A model generated the notes under the pieces. The model did not search any database. It saw only the letters and a list, made by a program, of their open reading frames with translations, and was not told where the DNA came from. Below are positions 10,909 to 20,582 of a stretch of DNA of 64,000 nucleotides, in pieces. Positions within the stretch are counted from its first letter, which is position 1; every line of letters starts with the position of its first letter. The translations under genes and the position numbers were made by a program. The stretch is taken from contig MU129153.1 in assembly GCA_014904985.1 (NCBI GenBank), positions 1 through 64,000 of the forward strand. The letters are read 5' to 3'. The DNA is from Hydnum rufescens UP504 (taxonomy: Eukaryota > Basidiomycota > Agaricomycetes > Cantharellales > Hydnaceae).

Positions 10909-11739
10909 TTGGCCAGCTACTACCATCTCCCCATTCCCATTCCCTCCTCTCCTCTCACTTCTCCCCTGTCTGAAGCGAGGCCAGTGCTTAGCTTTGTTCA
11001 TGGCCCTCCTGCTCGAAGCCAGTGCTTAGAGCAGTTGGACTACTTTCCTCCTTCTGTTCACAGGTCCCTCGAATCCGCCTCATCTAATGATGACAAATAC
11101 CATGGTCCCTCGAAGTTGAGGACCACATTATTACATTGGTTCCCTCTAGCTGACGAGGTGGTCGAACCAACCAACCCCCTGCCATTGCCAGACTCCCTGT
11201 CCCACTCACTCCAATCCACACCACGCAATATGAGTAAATGGGGTCGACCTTCAAAACTCAATGCTAATGATGTGATCCTGCATCACATCCCATTGTCTCA
11301 ACATGATGACATTCTGTATCACCCCACAACACATGAATGCATTGCCATTCCCCCTTGTCTCCATTCTCTGGAACACTATCTCGAAATCACACGTAGATTA
11401 GATGAGCCAGTAGGTGACTATATGGACCCTTTCTCTGTGGCCCCCGTCACCACGTACCAATTCTTGATGGTATGGATGAAATTTGCTCCAGTGCAGTACC
11501 ACACTGCCTATTTCCTATTTGATGAAGAGCAACAGAGATGGTTTGTGGACAGGGAACTCATTATCACAATTCAGACAGCCCTCAAGAGGCTGCAGCATGT
11601 CATTATGGATGTCATAGGGATAGTGGGGGAGGAGCCACATCACTTTGTAATAGATCGTGACTCCAAATTAACAGAGCAATTGTGGATGTCTGATCAGCTC
11701 AAGGAGCTCATGATGGCTGATAGGCTGTTAAAATTGTGA
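10909..11739 (+). pseudogene. Gypsy-1 first ORF, starts inside the LTR, unrecognised
   Basis: An open frame of 276 codons begins at ATG 10,909 inside the 5' LTR and crosses the LTR boundary at 11,135 without a break. The N-terminal ~75 residues are proline/serine-rich. The rest contains SKWGRPSKL, TTYQFLMVWMKFAPV and FVDRELIITIQTALKRLQH. It ends at a TGA where CGA would continue, and the frame stays open for another ~200 bp. Position suggests a gag or pre-gag product, but I do not recognise a domain. The 3' LTR holds the same N-terminal ORF at 29,899. Confidence 0.5.
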
Positions 11740-12823
11740 GTCGACTTAACATTTGAGAGACTCACCAAGCTCAGAAAGCTGCACCAGGGGGAAACTCTAT
11801 CAACTCCTATGGCCACTGAGGACTCCCTTCCCCCTACACCTGAATTGAAGGACCGCCTGCATAAAGCATGGCTCATTGGGCCCTCACTGTGGGATGGGAA
11901 GCGATTGAAGCTGATCTCAATGGCACTCACCCTATCAACCAGGCCATGAGGTATCCCTTCTCAGGCAGTCAAGCCCTGAAGTACATGTACTATGACATTA
12001 AGCTGGAAGATGCCCTCAGAGTCCAACCCCTCCCCTGCATAAACACAGATCCCCATGCCTTGGGGCTATTTCTCCCCCCGGACAAATTCCAGGAACCCAG
12101 CGGAGATGCAAATCATGACTTCCCGCAAAGTCCAAGAGCAGGCGCTGGCTCAATAATAGATTTGCCTGCCTGGCCCGGACAGTCATCCAGACAGGGCTTG
12201 CGAGGAAGCTCCTCCGCACTCCAGGCTTCGTCTATCGATTTGGAAGCATCGCCAGCCATTTGGCAAGATGTCCCTCTTGAGGATCAATGACCCCAAGAGA
12301 GTGTTCCCATCACCCCAAATCCCAAGAATTGCTTCGAGGTCCTTTCCCAGTGAATCTCCACTCTAGGGGAAGGGTTAAAGAATACCCTCTGGACCCCATC
12401 AAAGCTGCAACCTCTGGGATCGAGTAGGGAGCCTGCAGGAGCATGGGAAATGGGAATGGTATTAGGTCAGATGGTCTGAAAATCGTCAAGCAGGATTGCC
12501 CCAGCCTTAGGACTGACCCAATGAGTGCAGGGTTGTTCGCCACACACCAGCTACCTCATAGTGCAATCAAATGTGATGGAGAACATGAGGCTACCTCCTG
12601 GCCAGGTGTGGAACCTAGTCACTGACATGCCTGCCCTACCTGCCCCCAGAGCCACCAGAGCCCATGACTATTACTCAGGCCTAATCAAAGTGGCCCTGAT
12701 GCCCCAGCTCAGCTCACTCTTCGCGAATAACCCAATACAAGCCCCACTATCCAAACTAGGGCAAGCCCCCATCATTTCCCAAGCATTGAATGGGAATATG
12801 CCCCCCCGGGTCCTTCAAGGCGT
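11740..12823 (+). pseudogene. Gypsy-1 gag-like region, frameshifted
   Basis: Several overlapping frames look coding but none is continuous. At 11,868-12,290 the frame gives GWEAIEADLNGTHPINQAM and QALKYMYYDIKLEDALRV. At 12,525-12,827 it gives LPPGQVWNLVTDMPALPAP and DYYSGLIKVALMPQLSSLF. The blocks lie between the LTR-initiated ORF and the glycine-rich gag linker in the same orientation, so they are probably the N-terminal half of the gag polyprotein. No domain recognised. Confidence 0.45.
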
Positions 12824-12986
12824 GTGAGCCCTGAATCTTTCACAGGGGACCTAGGAGTCAAGGATCCACTGCCCTCTCAACCCCACAGTTCGAAGGGTAG
12901 TGGGAGTGGCCCGCCGGAAGGGGGAAATGGTGAAGGCCCTAGTGGAGGTGGAGGTGGGGGTGGAGGTCCAAGCAGTGGAAATGGAG
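12824..12986 (+). pseudogene. Gypsy-1 gag, glycine-rich linker, interrupted
   Basis: The frame runs through serine/glycine-rich sequence (GSGSGPPEGGNGEGPSGG and a long glycine run) up to the 8-bp target duplication aaatggag at 12,979-12,986. There the hairpin element begins. The same frame continues on the other side at 18,102. The TGA and frame end in the apparent ORF are supplied by the inserted element, not by gag. Confidence 0.75.
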
Positions 12987-13055
12987 CACCTTGGTCAGTC
13001 ATCTAAGCCTACCTAGTTAGGTACCACTTTTGGGCAGATAATGGTACCTAAGTAG
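12987..13055 (+). repeat. left terminal inverted repeat of hairpin element copy 1
   Basis: CA..TTGGTCAGTCAT is followed by a self-complementary block around TAGGTACCACTTTTGGGCAG and TAATGGTACCTA, then AGGTCCC. The same block, reversed, is found at 18,033-18,101 with a few substitutions. Confidence 0.8.
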
Positions 13056-13379
13056 GTCCCATCACTATTCCGGCTGAAATGGCCATTTTACGGTCTGCAC
13101 CTTCTGGCTCAGCATTGGCCGAAATGGCCAAAAATTGGCTGAAACTTGGCTGAAACTGGGACTTAGAGAGCATCTCAGACTTGCAGGACAGCGGGCCATG
13201 TGGGCTTATTGGGGATAATCACCAGTATTTATTATTATATTCCCCCCTCTAGTGTTTCATTTATAGTTATTTATTTATTATCATTATCACTCACCCCAGG
13301 TGGGGCTGTTTTCATTTGGCAGTCTCATGTTTTTTTATCAACTTATGTATTTATTTATTTAAAAATTCAATTAAAAAAA

Positions 13380-15852
13380 CATACCACACCCACTAGGGCA
13401 GGTGGGGTACCATCTGTTGCTTCCTCAAGACTTTGGACAGGGGGTCGTCCAGTGTTCAGATGCGGGTTCAGGGGGCATGTTGCTGGGGTGTCAGGCAGCA
13501 AAATATTAAGTTAAAAAACAGACCTTTTGTACCACACCCCCGCTGAGGGGGGCATGTGGTACTGGGCATTGCTGCCTTGGGGCTTGGATGGGGGCTCACC
13601 TGGCTCGTCGGTGGCCATTTGGGTGGGCTTGGCTTGGCGGTTCACTGTTGTGCAGGTTGTTTGGGGGTCACGGCTGTCTGTTGTCTTCGTTTTGGGAGCT
13701 TCAAATTCAATCCTAGAATTGAATGATAACGAACATTAGTAAAAAAAATTCAAAGTGACACCGAAGGGGCAGCTTGCGCTGCTCCTTTGGCATCACTGTA
13801 GATGTAGAAAGTTTAAAAAAAATACCTTGTAGTACCACACACCTGCATTGGCAGGGGTGTGGTACTCGTTGTTGTCTGGGGTTGCGTACCTTCGACTGCC
13901 GGTTTTCCATACAGTTCTCGGGTGGGTTGGGGGGTTTGGGCATGTACTCATTTGGGGGGAAGGAAGATCTAGAATACAAAAATTTAGATCAGTACAAGTT
14001 AACATGATGCAAAAAGAGCTGCCTTTGCAGCTCTTTTTGCACCATTGGGAGTGCGTTACATTACATACCTTGTATAGAACCACACACCCACTACTGCGGG
14101 TGTGTGGTTCATCTCTGTGTTTGGCACGTCATCGTTCATGGGGATGTTGTCATTCTGGTGGGCTTCGCAGGTCTTCATTTGCAGTGATACCTAGAATGAA
14201 AATTTATTAGTTAAAAAATTAAAAGCAATGCAAAAAGAGCAGCTTTCGCTGCTCTTTTTGCACCATTGGATATGGGAAAATCACCTCCCTTAAATAGTAC
14301 CAGATGCCCACTGTGGTGGGTGTCTGGTTTGCATTGGTTTTTCATTCGGCGGGGTTTGGTGGTGCATTTGTTGGGTTTTCTTTTGGTGTGGCTTCAGTTG
14401 GACTCTCGATTAGTAAAAAAATTCAAAGTGACACAAAGGGAGCAGCTTGTGCTGCTCCTTTTGCATCGTTGTACATATAGAAATCAAATAAATCAAATAA
14501 AAAGCTTGTAGGACCACACCCACTGAAGTGGGTGTGGTCCTTGGTTTGTACCGCGGTCATGCGGTTCGTACTCGGTATGGGGGTTGGTCATCATGTTGGG
14601 GGTTTGAACTCTCACAGGTTTCGTTTGCCGGGTCCATTGCTGTTCTCGTGTGTTTGCTTGGTGGGGTTGTGGGTTCATACAACCTAAAATAACATATAAT
14701 ACGTTAGTAAAAAGGAAAAAGAAAAGCCACACAAAAGGAGCAGCATATGCTGCTCCTTTTGCATGGTTATATGCTCACCATGGTTCTGGCACATCATCGT
14801 TTGGGGGTCCCCTTTGCGGGCATGTTATTGTTGTGGGGGGGCTTGCTTCATGGGTCTTCGGTCTTCATTTGTGACAATACTGTACCTAGAATAAGAAATC
14901 ATTAGTTAAAAAATTAAAAGTGACGCAAAAAGAGCAGCTTTCGCCACTCTTTTTGTGTCGTCAGGGGAACATTACATACCGCCATAGAACCACACACCCA
15001 CTACTGCGGGTGGGTGGTTCTCTTCGTGCTGCATCATCATTGCGGGGGTGTTTTTGTTCTGTCGAGGGGTTGTTTCACGGCTCTGCCTTCATGATGATAT
15101 CTAGAATAAAAAATCATTAGTTAAAAATAATTAAAAGTGACACAAAAAGAGCAGCTTTCGCTGCTCTTTTTGCATTGTCGGGGGTACATATCAAGTATAG
15201 AACCACACACCTGCTACTGTGGGTGTGTGGTTTGTCTCTTTGTGTGGCACATCGTCATTCATGGATCCCATTTGTGGGCATGTTATTGTTCTGGGGGGTT
15301 GCTTCATGGGTCTTCATTTGTGGCAATGCCTATAATAAAATAATATTAGTTAAAAAAACGTAAAGCGATGCAAAAAGAGCAGCTTTCGCTGCTCTTTTTG
15401 TGTGGCTGCATCTATGGGGGGGGAGGAGACTCACCTTACAGTACCACACCCACCGCAGTGGGTGTGGTTCCTGAGCCCACTCATTGGGCGGCCTGTCGTT
15501 TGTTTTGGTTTTGACCTGGAATAATAAAGGCTACATTAGTATAAAATTCATAGCAGTGCAAAAAGAGTAGCTTGTGCTACTCTTTTGCACTATTGTATCT
15601 ACTGAGACAAAACATACCTTATGACCACACACCCGCATCAGCGGGTGTGTGGTTGTGTGGTTGTGGTCGTGCGGTCGTGGTCATGCGCTGTTGCTGCTGC
15701 TGTTGCTGTTGCTGTTGTGTCGTGGTCGCGCAGTTGCATTTCTGTTGCTGGGTGTGGCTGCGTAGTTGCAAATTCAACACCGGCAATTGCTGATACTCAA
15801 GAAGTGCCCAAGCGCTGGTGCTGCAAGCACAGCACACAATAGTACCAGACAT
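13380..15852 (-). ncRNA. left-arm (A) transcript: serial exons and hairpin introns
   Basis: Read leftward from about 15,852. A first exon opens with ATG and a short frame (MSGTIVCCACSTSAWALLEY) containing a CAG/CAA run, and stops at the first donor. Introns with GT...TAG borders follow, for example 15,617-15,516, 15,434-15,340, 14,284-14,191 and 14,068-13,969, each 94-102 bp. Most have a mid-intron hairpin and a branch point such as ACTAAT or TAACTAAT about 15-30 bases before the acceptor. Hairpins lie near 15,557, 15,370, 15,141, 14,924, 14,731, 14,433, 14,230, 14,009 and 13,762. Most exons end in a CCACACAC-type hairpin a few bases before the donor. Some donors are degenerate (near 15,190). 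Later exons have stops in all frames, so a spliced non-coding RNA is more likely than a protein. Transcription is inferred from splice signals only. Confidence 0.55.
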
Positions 15853-16417
15853 GTATATTTAAAATAAATACTATATAATGAATATTTGTCCAGGAAAACC
15901 CGAAGAAGGGATGATAATGAGTCAGAGCCCAATAAGGCATGAGACGGTGAATTGCAGAGTGGATTGGGCCACTTCTACGCATCCGAATTGGCCCAAATTT
16001 AAATATAGTAGTGTTATATATACACTCTACATGGGCAATTGATTATCTCGGACGATCCTTGCATTTTTCAATTTTTCATGCCTTCAATTCCCTATTTAGG
16101 GAATTGAAGGCATGAAAAATTGAAAATGCAAGGATCATCTGAGATAATCAATCACCCATGTAGAGTGTATATATAACACTACTATATTTAAATTTGGGCC
16201 AATTCGGATGTGTAGAAGTGGCCCAATCCACTCTGCAATTCACCGTCTCATGCCTTATTGGGCTCTGACTCATTATCATCCCCTTCTTCGGGTTTTCCTG
16301 GACAAATATTCATTATATAGTATTTATTTTAAATATACATGTTTGGTACTATTGTGTGCTGTGCTTGCAGCACCAGCACTTGGGCACTTCTTGAGTATCA
16401 GCAATTGCCGGCATTGA
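15774..16417. promoter_or_regulatory. central ~640-bp palindrome, likely divergent promoter
   Basis: The sequence from about 15,774 to 16,095 is repeated almost exactly as its reverse complement from 16,096 to 16,417, centred in TTCCCTATTTAGGGAA. It includes the start of the first exon of each arm (both begin ATG, T/CTGGTACTATTGTG) and an AT-rich block (TACTATATAATG) just upstream of each, which could act as a TATA-like element. The symmetry gives both arms the same 5' region. A promoter role is inference. Confidence 0.6.
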
Positions 16418-17860
16418 ATCTGCATCTTGCTTCCTATCTCCGCAACCACAACAAGCAACCACCCGAAAAGGCAACTGCATGACCATGCACCTGCCACTGC
16501 GGGTGTGTGGTCACAAGGTGAGTATTTTTTCTAGTAGATACAACGGTGCAAAAAGAGCAGCGAAAGCTGCTCTTTTTGTGCTGCTTTGGAACATCTTACT
16601 AATGTCTCTTTATTTATTTTAGATTGAGGCCTCGTCCAATGCACAATGAGAGCCCAAACAGCCACGCAACATATGGAAACATGATGCAGCAATGCGACAT
16701 CCGGCAACGCAACACAGAAACACGATGCATGACGGCATGACATGGCAACACGCCAAATGAAGACGCAATACACGGTAATGCGACACATGGCAACGCGACC
16801 TATGGCAACACGCCAAATGAGGCCCCCAGGAACCACACACCTGCCACGGTGGGTGTGTGGTACTATATAATGTGAGTCCCCCCCCAGTAGCTACAGGCAC
16901 GCAAAAAGAGCAGTGTAAGCTGCTCTTTTTGCACTGCTTTGGAATTTTTTTTTACTGACATGCATTATTCTAGATTAGGGCCCATCCAATGCAGGACAAT
17001 AACCCACGAAACAACGAAAGCCCAAACAGCGATGTGCCACACAGCAACGCAACACGGCAACGCAATACACGGCAGCACGATACACCAACACAACACAGCA
17101 ATGGGCCAATGACACGACCGCACCAAAGCCCACAGCAGCGCACCAAATGAGGGCACGGAATCACACACCTGCCCTGGTGGGTGTGTGGTTCTATATCAGG
17201 TAAGTCCCCACCCCCCTCAGTAGCTACAGCCACACAAAAAGAGCAGCAAAAGCTGCTCTTTTTGCATGGCCCTTATTTCCTAACTAATTTAAAAATAATA
17301 TTTTGTAGGTTTCAACTGCCCTCACGAATGAATACTGACAAAGAACCCCCCATAACCCTGCCTATCGACCCCCAAATGATGGGGGACCCATACAAACTGC
17401 CATGCATACGAGCCGGCATATGTACGCACCAGCATATGGACAAGCCGGCATGCACAGTCCCAGTACCCTACACCTGCAGGTGTGGGGTACAAGGTATGTG
17501 TTATGTTTTTTTTTATTTCTTAGTCTTGTGGCACAAAAAGAGCAGCATAAGCTGCTCTTTTTGCATTGCATTAATGTTGTACTAACATTGAATCTCTTAT
17601 TTCTATAGACCCTTGACCAGAACCCACACGAACCCCCCTGAACCCGCCAAATGACACCCTGGGAACAAAAACCGCGAACGAGCCCCCATGAATGAAAACC
17701 TGCTCCCTTGAGGGAGCACCCAAATGGAACCGGCCCCAACCGGGGCATATGAACCCCACCCGCTGCGGCGGGTGTGGTGGGTATATGCAGGTGCGTGACC
17801 CACAGGAACCATGCCCCCCCCCCCCTGTGGTGGCAGACCCCAGGGGGGATAATATGTATA
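16340..17860 (+). ncRNA. right-arm (B) transcript: serial exons and hairpin introns
   Basis: First exon from about 16,340 (ATGTTTGGTACTATTGTG) to 16,517. Introns are 16,518-16,622 (GTGAGT...TTACTAATG...TTTTAG), 16,872-16,973 (GTGAGT...TTACTGAC...TTCTAG), 17,200-17,308 (GTAAGT...CTAACTAAT...TTGTAG) and 17,494-17,608 (GTATGT...GTACTAAC...CTATAG). Each intron holds one hairpin (16,548-16,580, 16,901-16,932, 17,234-17,266, 17,532-17,564) between donor and branch point. Exons of 185-249 bp carry low-complexity CAACACGGCAACG-type repeats and end in a CCACACAC hairpin immediately before the donor. The first exon frame stops (TGA) before the donor and later exons contain stops, so it is probably non-coding. 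Transcription is inferred. Confidence 0.6.
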
Positions 17861-17890
17861 TAATAATAGTAGTAATAATAATAATATAGT

Positions 17891-17921
<31 letters not shown>

Positions 17922-17953
17922 GTAAACAAATAATAATAATAATAAATAATCTA
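17855..17953. repeat. AAT microsatellite
   Basis: Imperfect (AAT)n run within the right arm of hairpin element copy 1; copy 3 has the reverse complement at about 4,660-4,715. Confidence 0.85.
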
Positions 17954-18032
17954 GCACAGCCATGGATTGGCCGACAGATGGCCCAAAAACTGAATTGAAA
18001 TGGCCTGATTTCGGCTGTAAGGTTTGGGGAAC

Positions 18033-18101
18033 CTCTTAGGTACCATTTTCTGCCCTGAAAGTGGTACCTAAATTAGATCCCCCCCATGACTGACCAGCCT
18101 G
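18033..18101 (-). repeat. right terminal inverted repeat of hairpin element copy 1
   Basis: Reversed, it reads CAGGCTGGTCAGTCAT, then TAATTTAGGTACCAC and AATGGTACCTAAG. It pairs with 12,987-13,055. Confidence 0.8.
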
Positions 18102-19322
18102 AAATGGAGGCCCGGGTAGTGGAGGAGGCCCAGGACGAGGAAGCCAAGGGCCAGGATCCCCTCCTAGTGGAGGTCCCTCAGGCCCCCCCATTCCCATGGG
18201 TCCTCCTGGCCCTCCTGGCCCACCAGGCCCACCAGGTCCTCCTGGGCCCGAAGGACCACTCTCCAATGCCCTGCCCTCTGGCATTGTGTGGGACAATAAG
18301 CTTAAATGGTCTACTGTACCTGAATGGGACGGAGCACATGAGACAGCAATCAACTGGCTGTACGAATGTAATGATCTTGCCAGTCTAGGCCCTACGTTGG
18401 AGGGCCAGTTGCCCATGATAGCGACATGCCATTTCAAAGGAGCAGTAGCAACTGCTTGGTGGGCGCACTCTGTGCCCATCAAACACTCAATTCTCCAGTT
18501 GTGGGACAACCTGTGCAAGTGGGTCTTACATCACTATCTAGGAGAGGTCTGGTACATGGCACAGTGCCTCCAATACAATGAAGAGGTTTTCTGCAGCACC
18601 GAGTACCCCGACAAATTACCGGTGGAGTACATACAACAGTGAATCCTCCTCTCATGCATTTTCTTGCGATTCACCCCCAATAGTCCTGAGGAAATGGCTT
18701 TGGTCATGAACAATGCACCAACTGAGTGGGATGTCATCCTGCACTGGAGTGACTGGCCCCTGATAGAATCAGTCCTGATGTCAGCCAAACAATTTGAAGC
18801 CATGTTGATCACCCAGTGGAGATCTTTGCAGTACTACCGATGTCGTCTAGGAGCAAGGAGCTCCAAGAGAGCCAATTTAGCCACGCAGGGCAATGACGAA
18901 GAAAGGGAGGAGGAGGATTCCTTGCACTCCCCCTTCAAGGATGATTCTGAGGGAGCCTTCTACTACTCCAGTGAGGAAGCAGAAGGAAATAGGGCTTCCT
19001 TGACAGCGTTTAATGTGGGAAAGTGCCCGGTGGGCTGATCCTATCATCCTCAGTGTCACGTACCCCTCTTGAGCAAGACAGCGGATAATTTCGAAAAGAC
19101 ATACCCATACCCTCGAGATGACTCTGTGGTCAGCCATAACAAGCCCAGCCAGAAGTGTTTTGCCTGTGGGAGCAAGAAGCATTGGGTCTGGGAATGTAAA
19201 CACTACAGAGCATATTCCAATCGTCTTGAGAGGAGAATGCTCAAAAAGGAACACCGGCATTATGAGATGCCTAATTACAAAGCAGCATATTCAGCTGCTG
19301 TAGATTCCAGCCAGTATTTTTA
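18102..19322 (+). pseudogene. Gypsy-1 gag: collagen-like linker, capsid region, zinc knuckle
   Basis: The frame re-enters after the hairpin element with glycine/proline-rich sequence, including about five consecutive Gly-Pro-Pro triplets (MGPPGPPGPPGPPGPPG, near 18,200-18,250). A capsid-like block follows (WSTVPEWDGAHETAINWLYE, GQLPMIATCHFKGAVATAW, LWDNLCKWVLHHYL), similar in layout to retrotransposon gag domains. The C-terminal part is acidic and ends in a CX2CX4HX4C zinc knuckle (CFACGSKKHWVWEC, near 19,160-19,200). In-frame TGA stops at about 18,641 and 19,036 break it, each at a place where CGA would give Arg. Role: nucleocapsid and virus-like particle shell. Confidence 0.75.
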
Positions 19323-20537
19323 ATTATGGGACAGACGAACACAGCTCCACTGTCTAGTTCCCCTGTAACCTATCGGAAGCCCACGTATATAGAGACTCAA
19401 GAACACTTGTTGCATAATGTAAATGTAGCAATGAGTAATATACAGCTTCCCCCTCCTGTGAAATCCTTCCTGGATTCCCCAAGAAAACCTCCTGATAGAC
19501 AGCGCCCCTGTGATCTGGGAGAAATGAGTCAGTGATTTGTAGCAGTGGCCATGGCGTCAAAGCCAGTTGAGAACGAGCTGCTGGAATCACCAAAGGCTCT
19601 GAATGACCTTCCAGTGAAGGTTATTCATTGCCTCAAGGCTAGAACCACACCCCCCAGGAAATCAGCTCTGGGCATTACAGCGCTTAGCATATATGGTGGC
19701 TACCTGGGGTTGCTCTCAAGTCCAGAAGTACAGCTACAACTAGATTCAGGCACTGACATCATGCTGATATCAGAGGAATGCTATAAAGCCTTGGAACGTC
19801 ACCCAAAATTACAAAAGGGGATGAAGCTTAGCCTTTTTGAGCTCACCAACCAAGCAAAAATCCTAGGCTATGTGAACCTTCAAGTCTTCATGCCTATGAC
19901 AGATGGTCGAATGCTAGAATTCCTTGAGGAAGCCTATGTGATACCAGGAATGAACATCCCTGTGTTGCTAGGGGAGGACTTCCAGGTTAACTACGAGGTC
20001 TCCATGCTGAGAACGGCACAAGAGACATGCCTCTCGATCAGTCAGCCGGAGGAGTGATTCGACATTCATGCTCATTCGACCCCCATTGTGGCAAGAAATG
20101 TCCAAGTCCAGCCATGCCATCCCCAAGGGATCCGGAATCACACCACGTACCTAGCCACTTCCAAGAACCCTGACAGGTGCCAAGAATATTGCCACACACC
20201 ACGCCTGTTGCGAGCAGCAAAGGATGTGAGAATCCATCCTGGATGGGCTGCCAGGGTTCCAGTGGAAGGTCTAGTAGCGGGGCACGAGGAATGGTTCATG
20301 GAGAGGGTTACACTTCCCATGAGCAATGGGTGCTTCCTAGCAGCTCCGTCAGCACTGCTTAAGTCTGAGGAGCTCATAGTGCAGGTAGCCAATATGTCCC
20401 CCACCGCAGAATGGATTCACAAGGGCAATGTACTGGGCGTCCTACATGACCCAGAGCAGTACTTCAATAGGGCCAGGGATGACGGACAAACACAGCACTT
20501 GAAAGCCTATGCCCAGGTAGTGCAGAAGATCACCTGA
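19323..20537 (+). pseudogene. Gypsy-1 aspartic protease and linker
   Basis: The frame from 19,545 contains VQLQLDSGTDIMLIS, the LDSGT catalytic aspartate motif of retropepsins, then NIPVLLGEDFQVNYEV, which matches the ILLG-type second loop. The region 20,088-20,537 continues the polyprotein as a linker with no known domain (DVRIHPGWAARVPVEGL, TAEWIHKGNVLGVLHD). Stops at about 19,535, 20,055 and 20,535 are all TGA. The protease would cleave the gag-pol polyprotein. Confidence 0.75.
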
Positions 20538-20582
20538 GGATCATTAGGGGACAAGGATCTATCAGATCAAGCGTCAGCGAAG

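Larger units (their letters stand above)
8879..11135 (+). mobile_element. Gypsy-1 5' LTR, split by a solo LTR
   Basis: Bases 8,879-8,947 and 10,625-11,135 together align with the 3' LTR at 29,550-30,125 (576 bp). The 1.68-kb block between them is a foreign LTR. The LTR ends ATTATTACA and the first internal bases (TTGGTTCCCTC) include a TGG that could start the primer-binding site. The last ~227 bp of the LTR are already within an open frame that runs into the internal region. Confidence 0.88.
12987..18101. mobile_element. hairpin element copy 1 (intact, 5,115 bp), hAT-like ends, no transposase
   Basis: The left end reads CACCTTGGTCAGTCATC and the reverse of the right end reads CAGGCTGGTCAGTCATG. 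Both are followed by a TAGGTACCAC...GGTACCTA hairpin. The flanks are an 8-bp direct repeat aaatggag (12,979-12,986 and 18,102-18,109). CA ends and an 8-bp TSD fit the hAT superfamily. No frame resembles a transposase. The interior is two diverging arms of exon-intron units around a central palindrome: intronic hairpins every 190-300 bp on the left (nine) and every 300-350 bp on the right (four). Copies 2 (59,271) and 3 (4,496/30,392/47,655) share the design, so it is a repeat family and not a one-off rearrangement. Being non-autonomous, it would need a hAT transposase encoded elsewhere. Confidence 0.88.

Noticed and set aside
16619..16900. Minus-strand ORFs rich in Cys/His (HLACCHRSRC) considered as a zinc-finger protein
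   Set aside because: They are antisense frames of low-complexity CAACACGGCAACG repeats in an exon of the hairpin element.
13760..17570. Regular hairpins considered as a CRISPR array or as tandem transcription terminators
   Set aside because: Repeat units are perfect palindromes, spaced 190-350 bp with related and not unique spacers, and sit between GT and AG signals in a fungal transposon context. CRISPR needs ~30-bp spacers, and T-tract terminators do not explain the splice motifs.
12987..18101. Hairpin element considered as a Helitron or as a giant cargo transposon
   Set aside because: No Rep/helicase, no tyrosine recombinase, no AT-target insertion; it has inverted ends with an 8-bp duplication instead.
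18036..18518. Minus-strand 160-codon glycine/proline ORF read as a collagen gene
   Set aside because: It is the antisense of the GPP-coding gag stretch and crosses the terminal repeat of the hairpin element.
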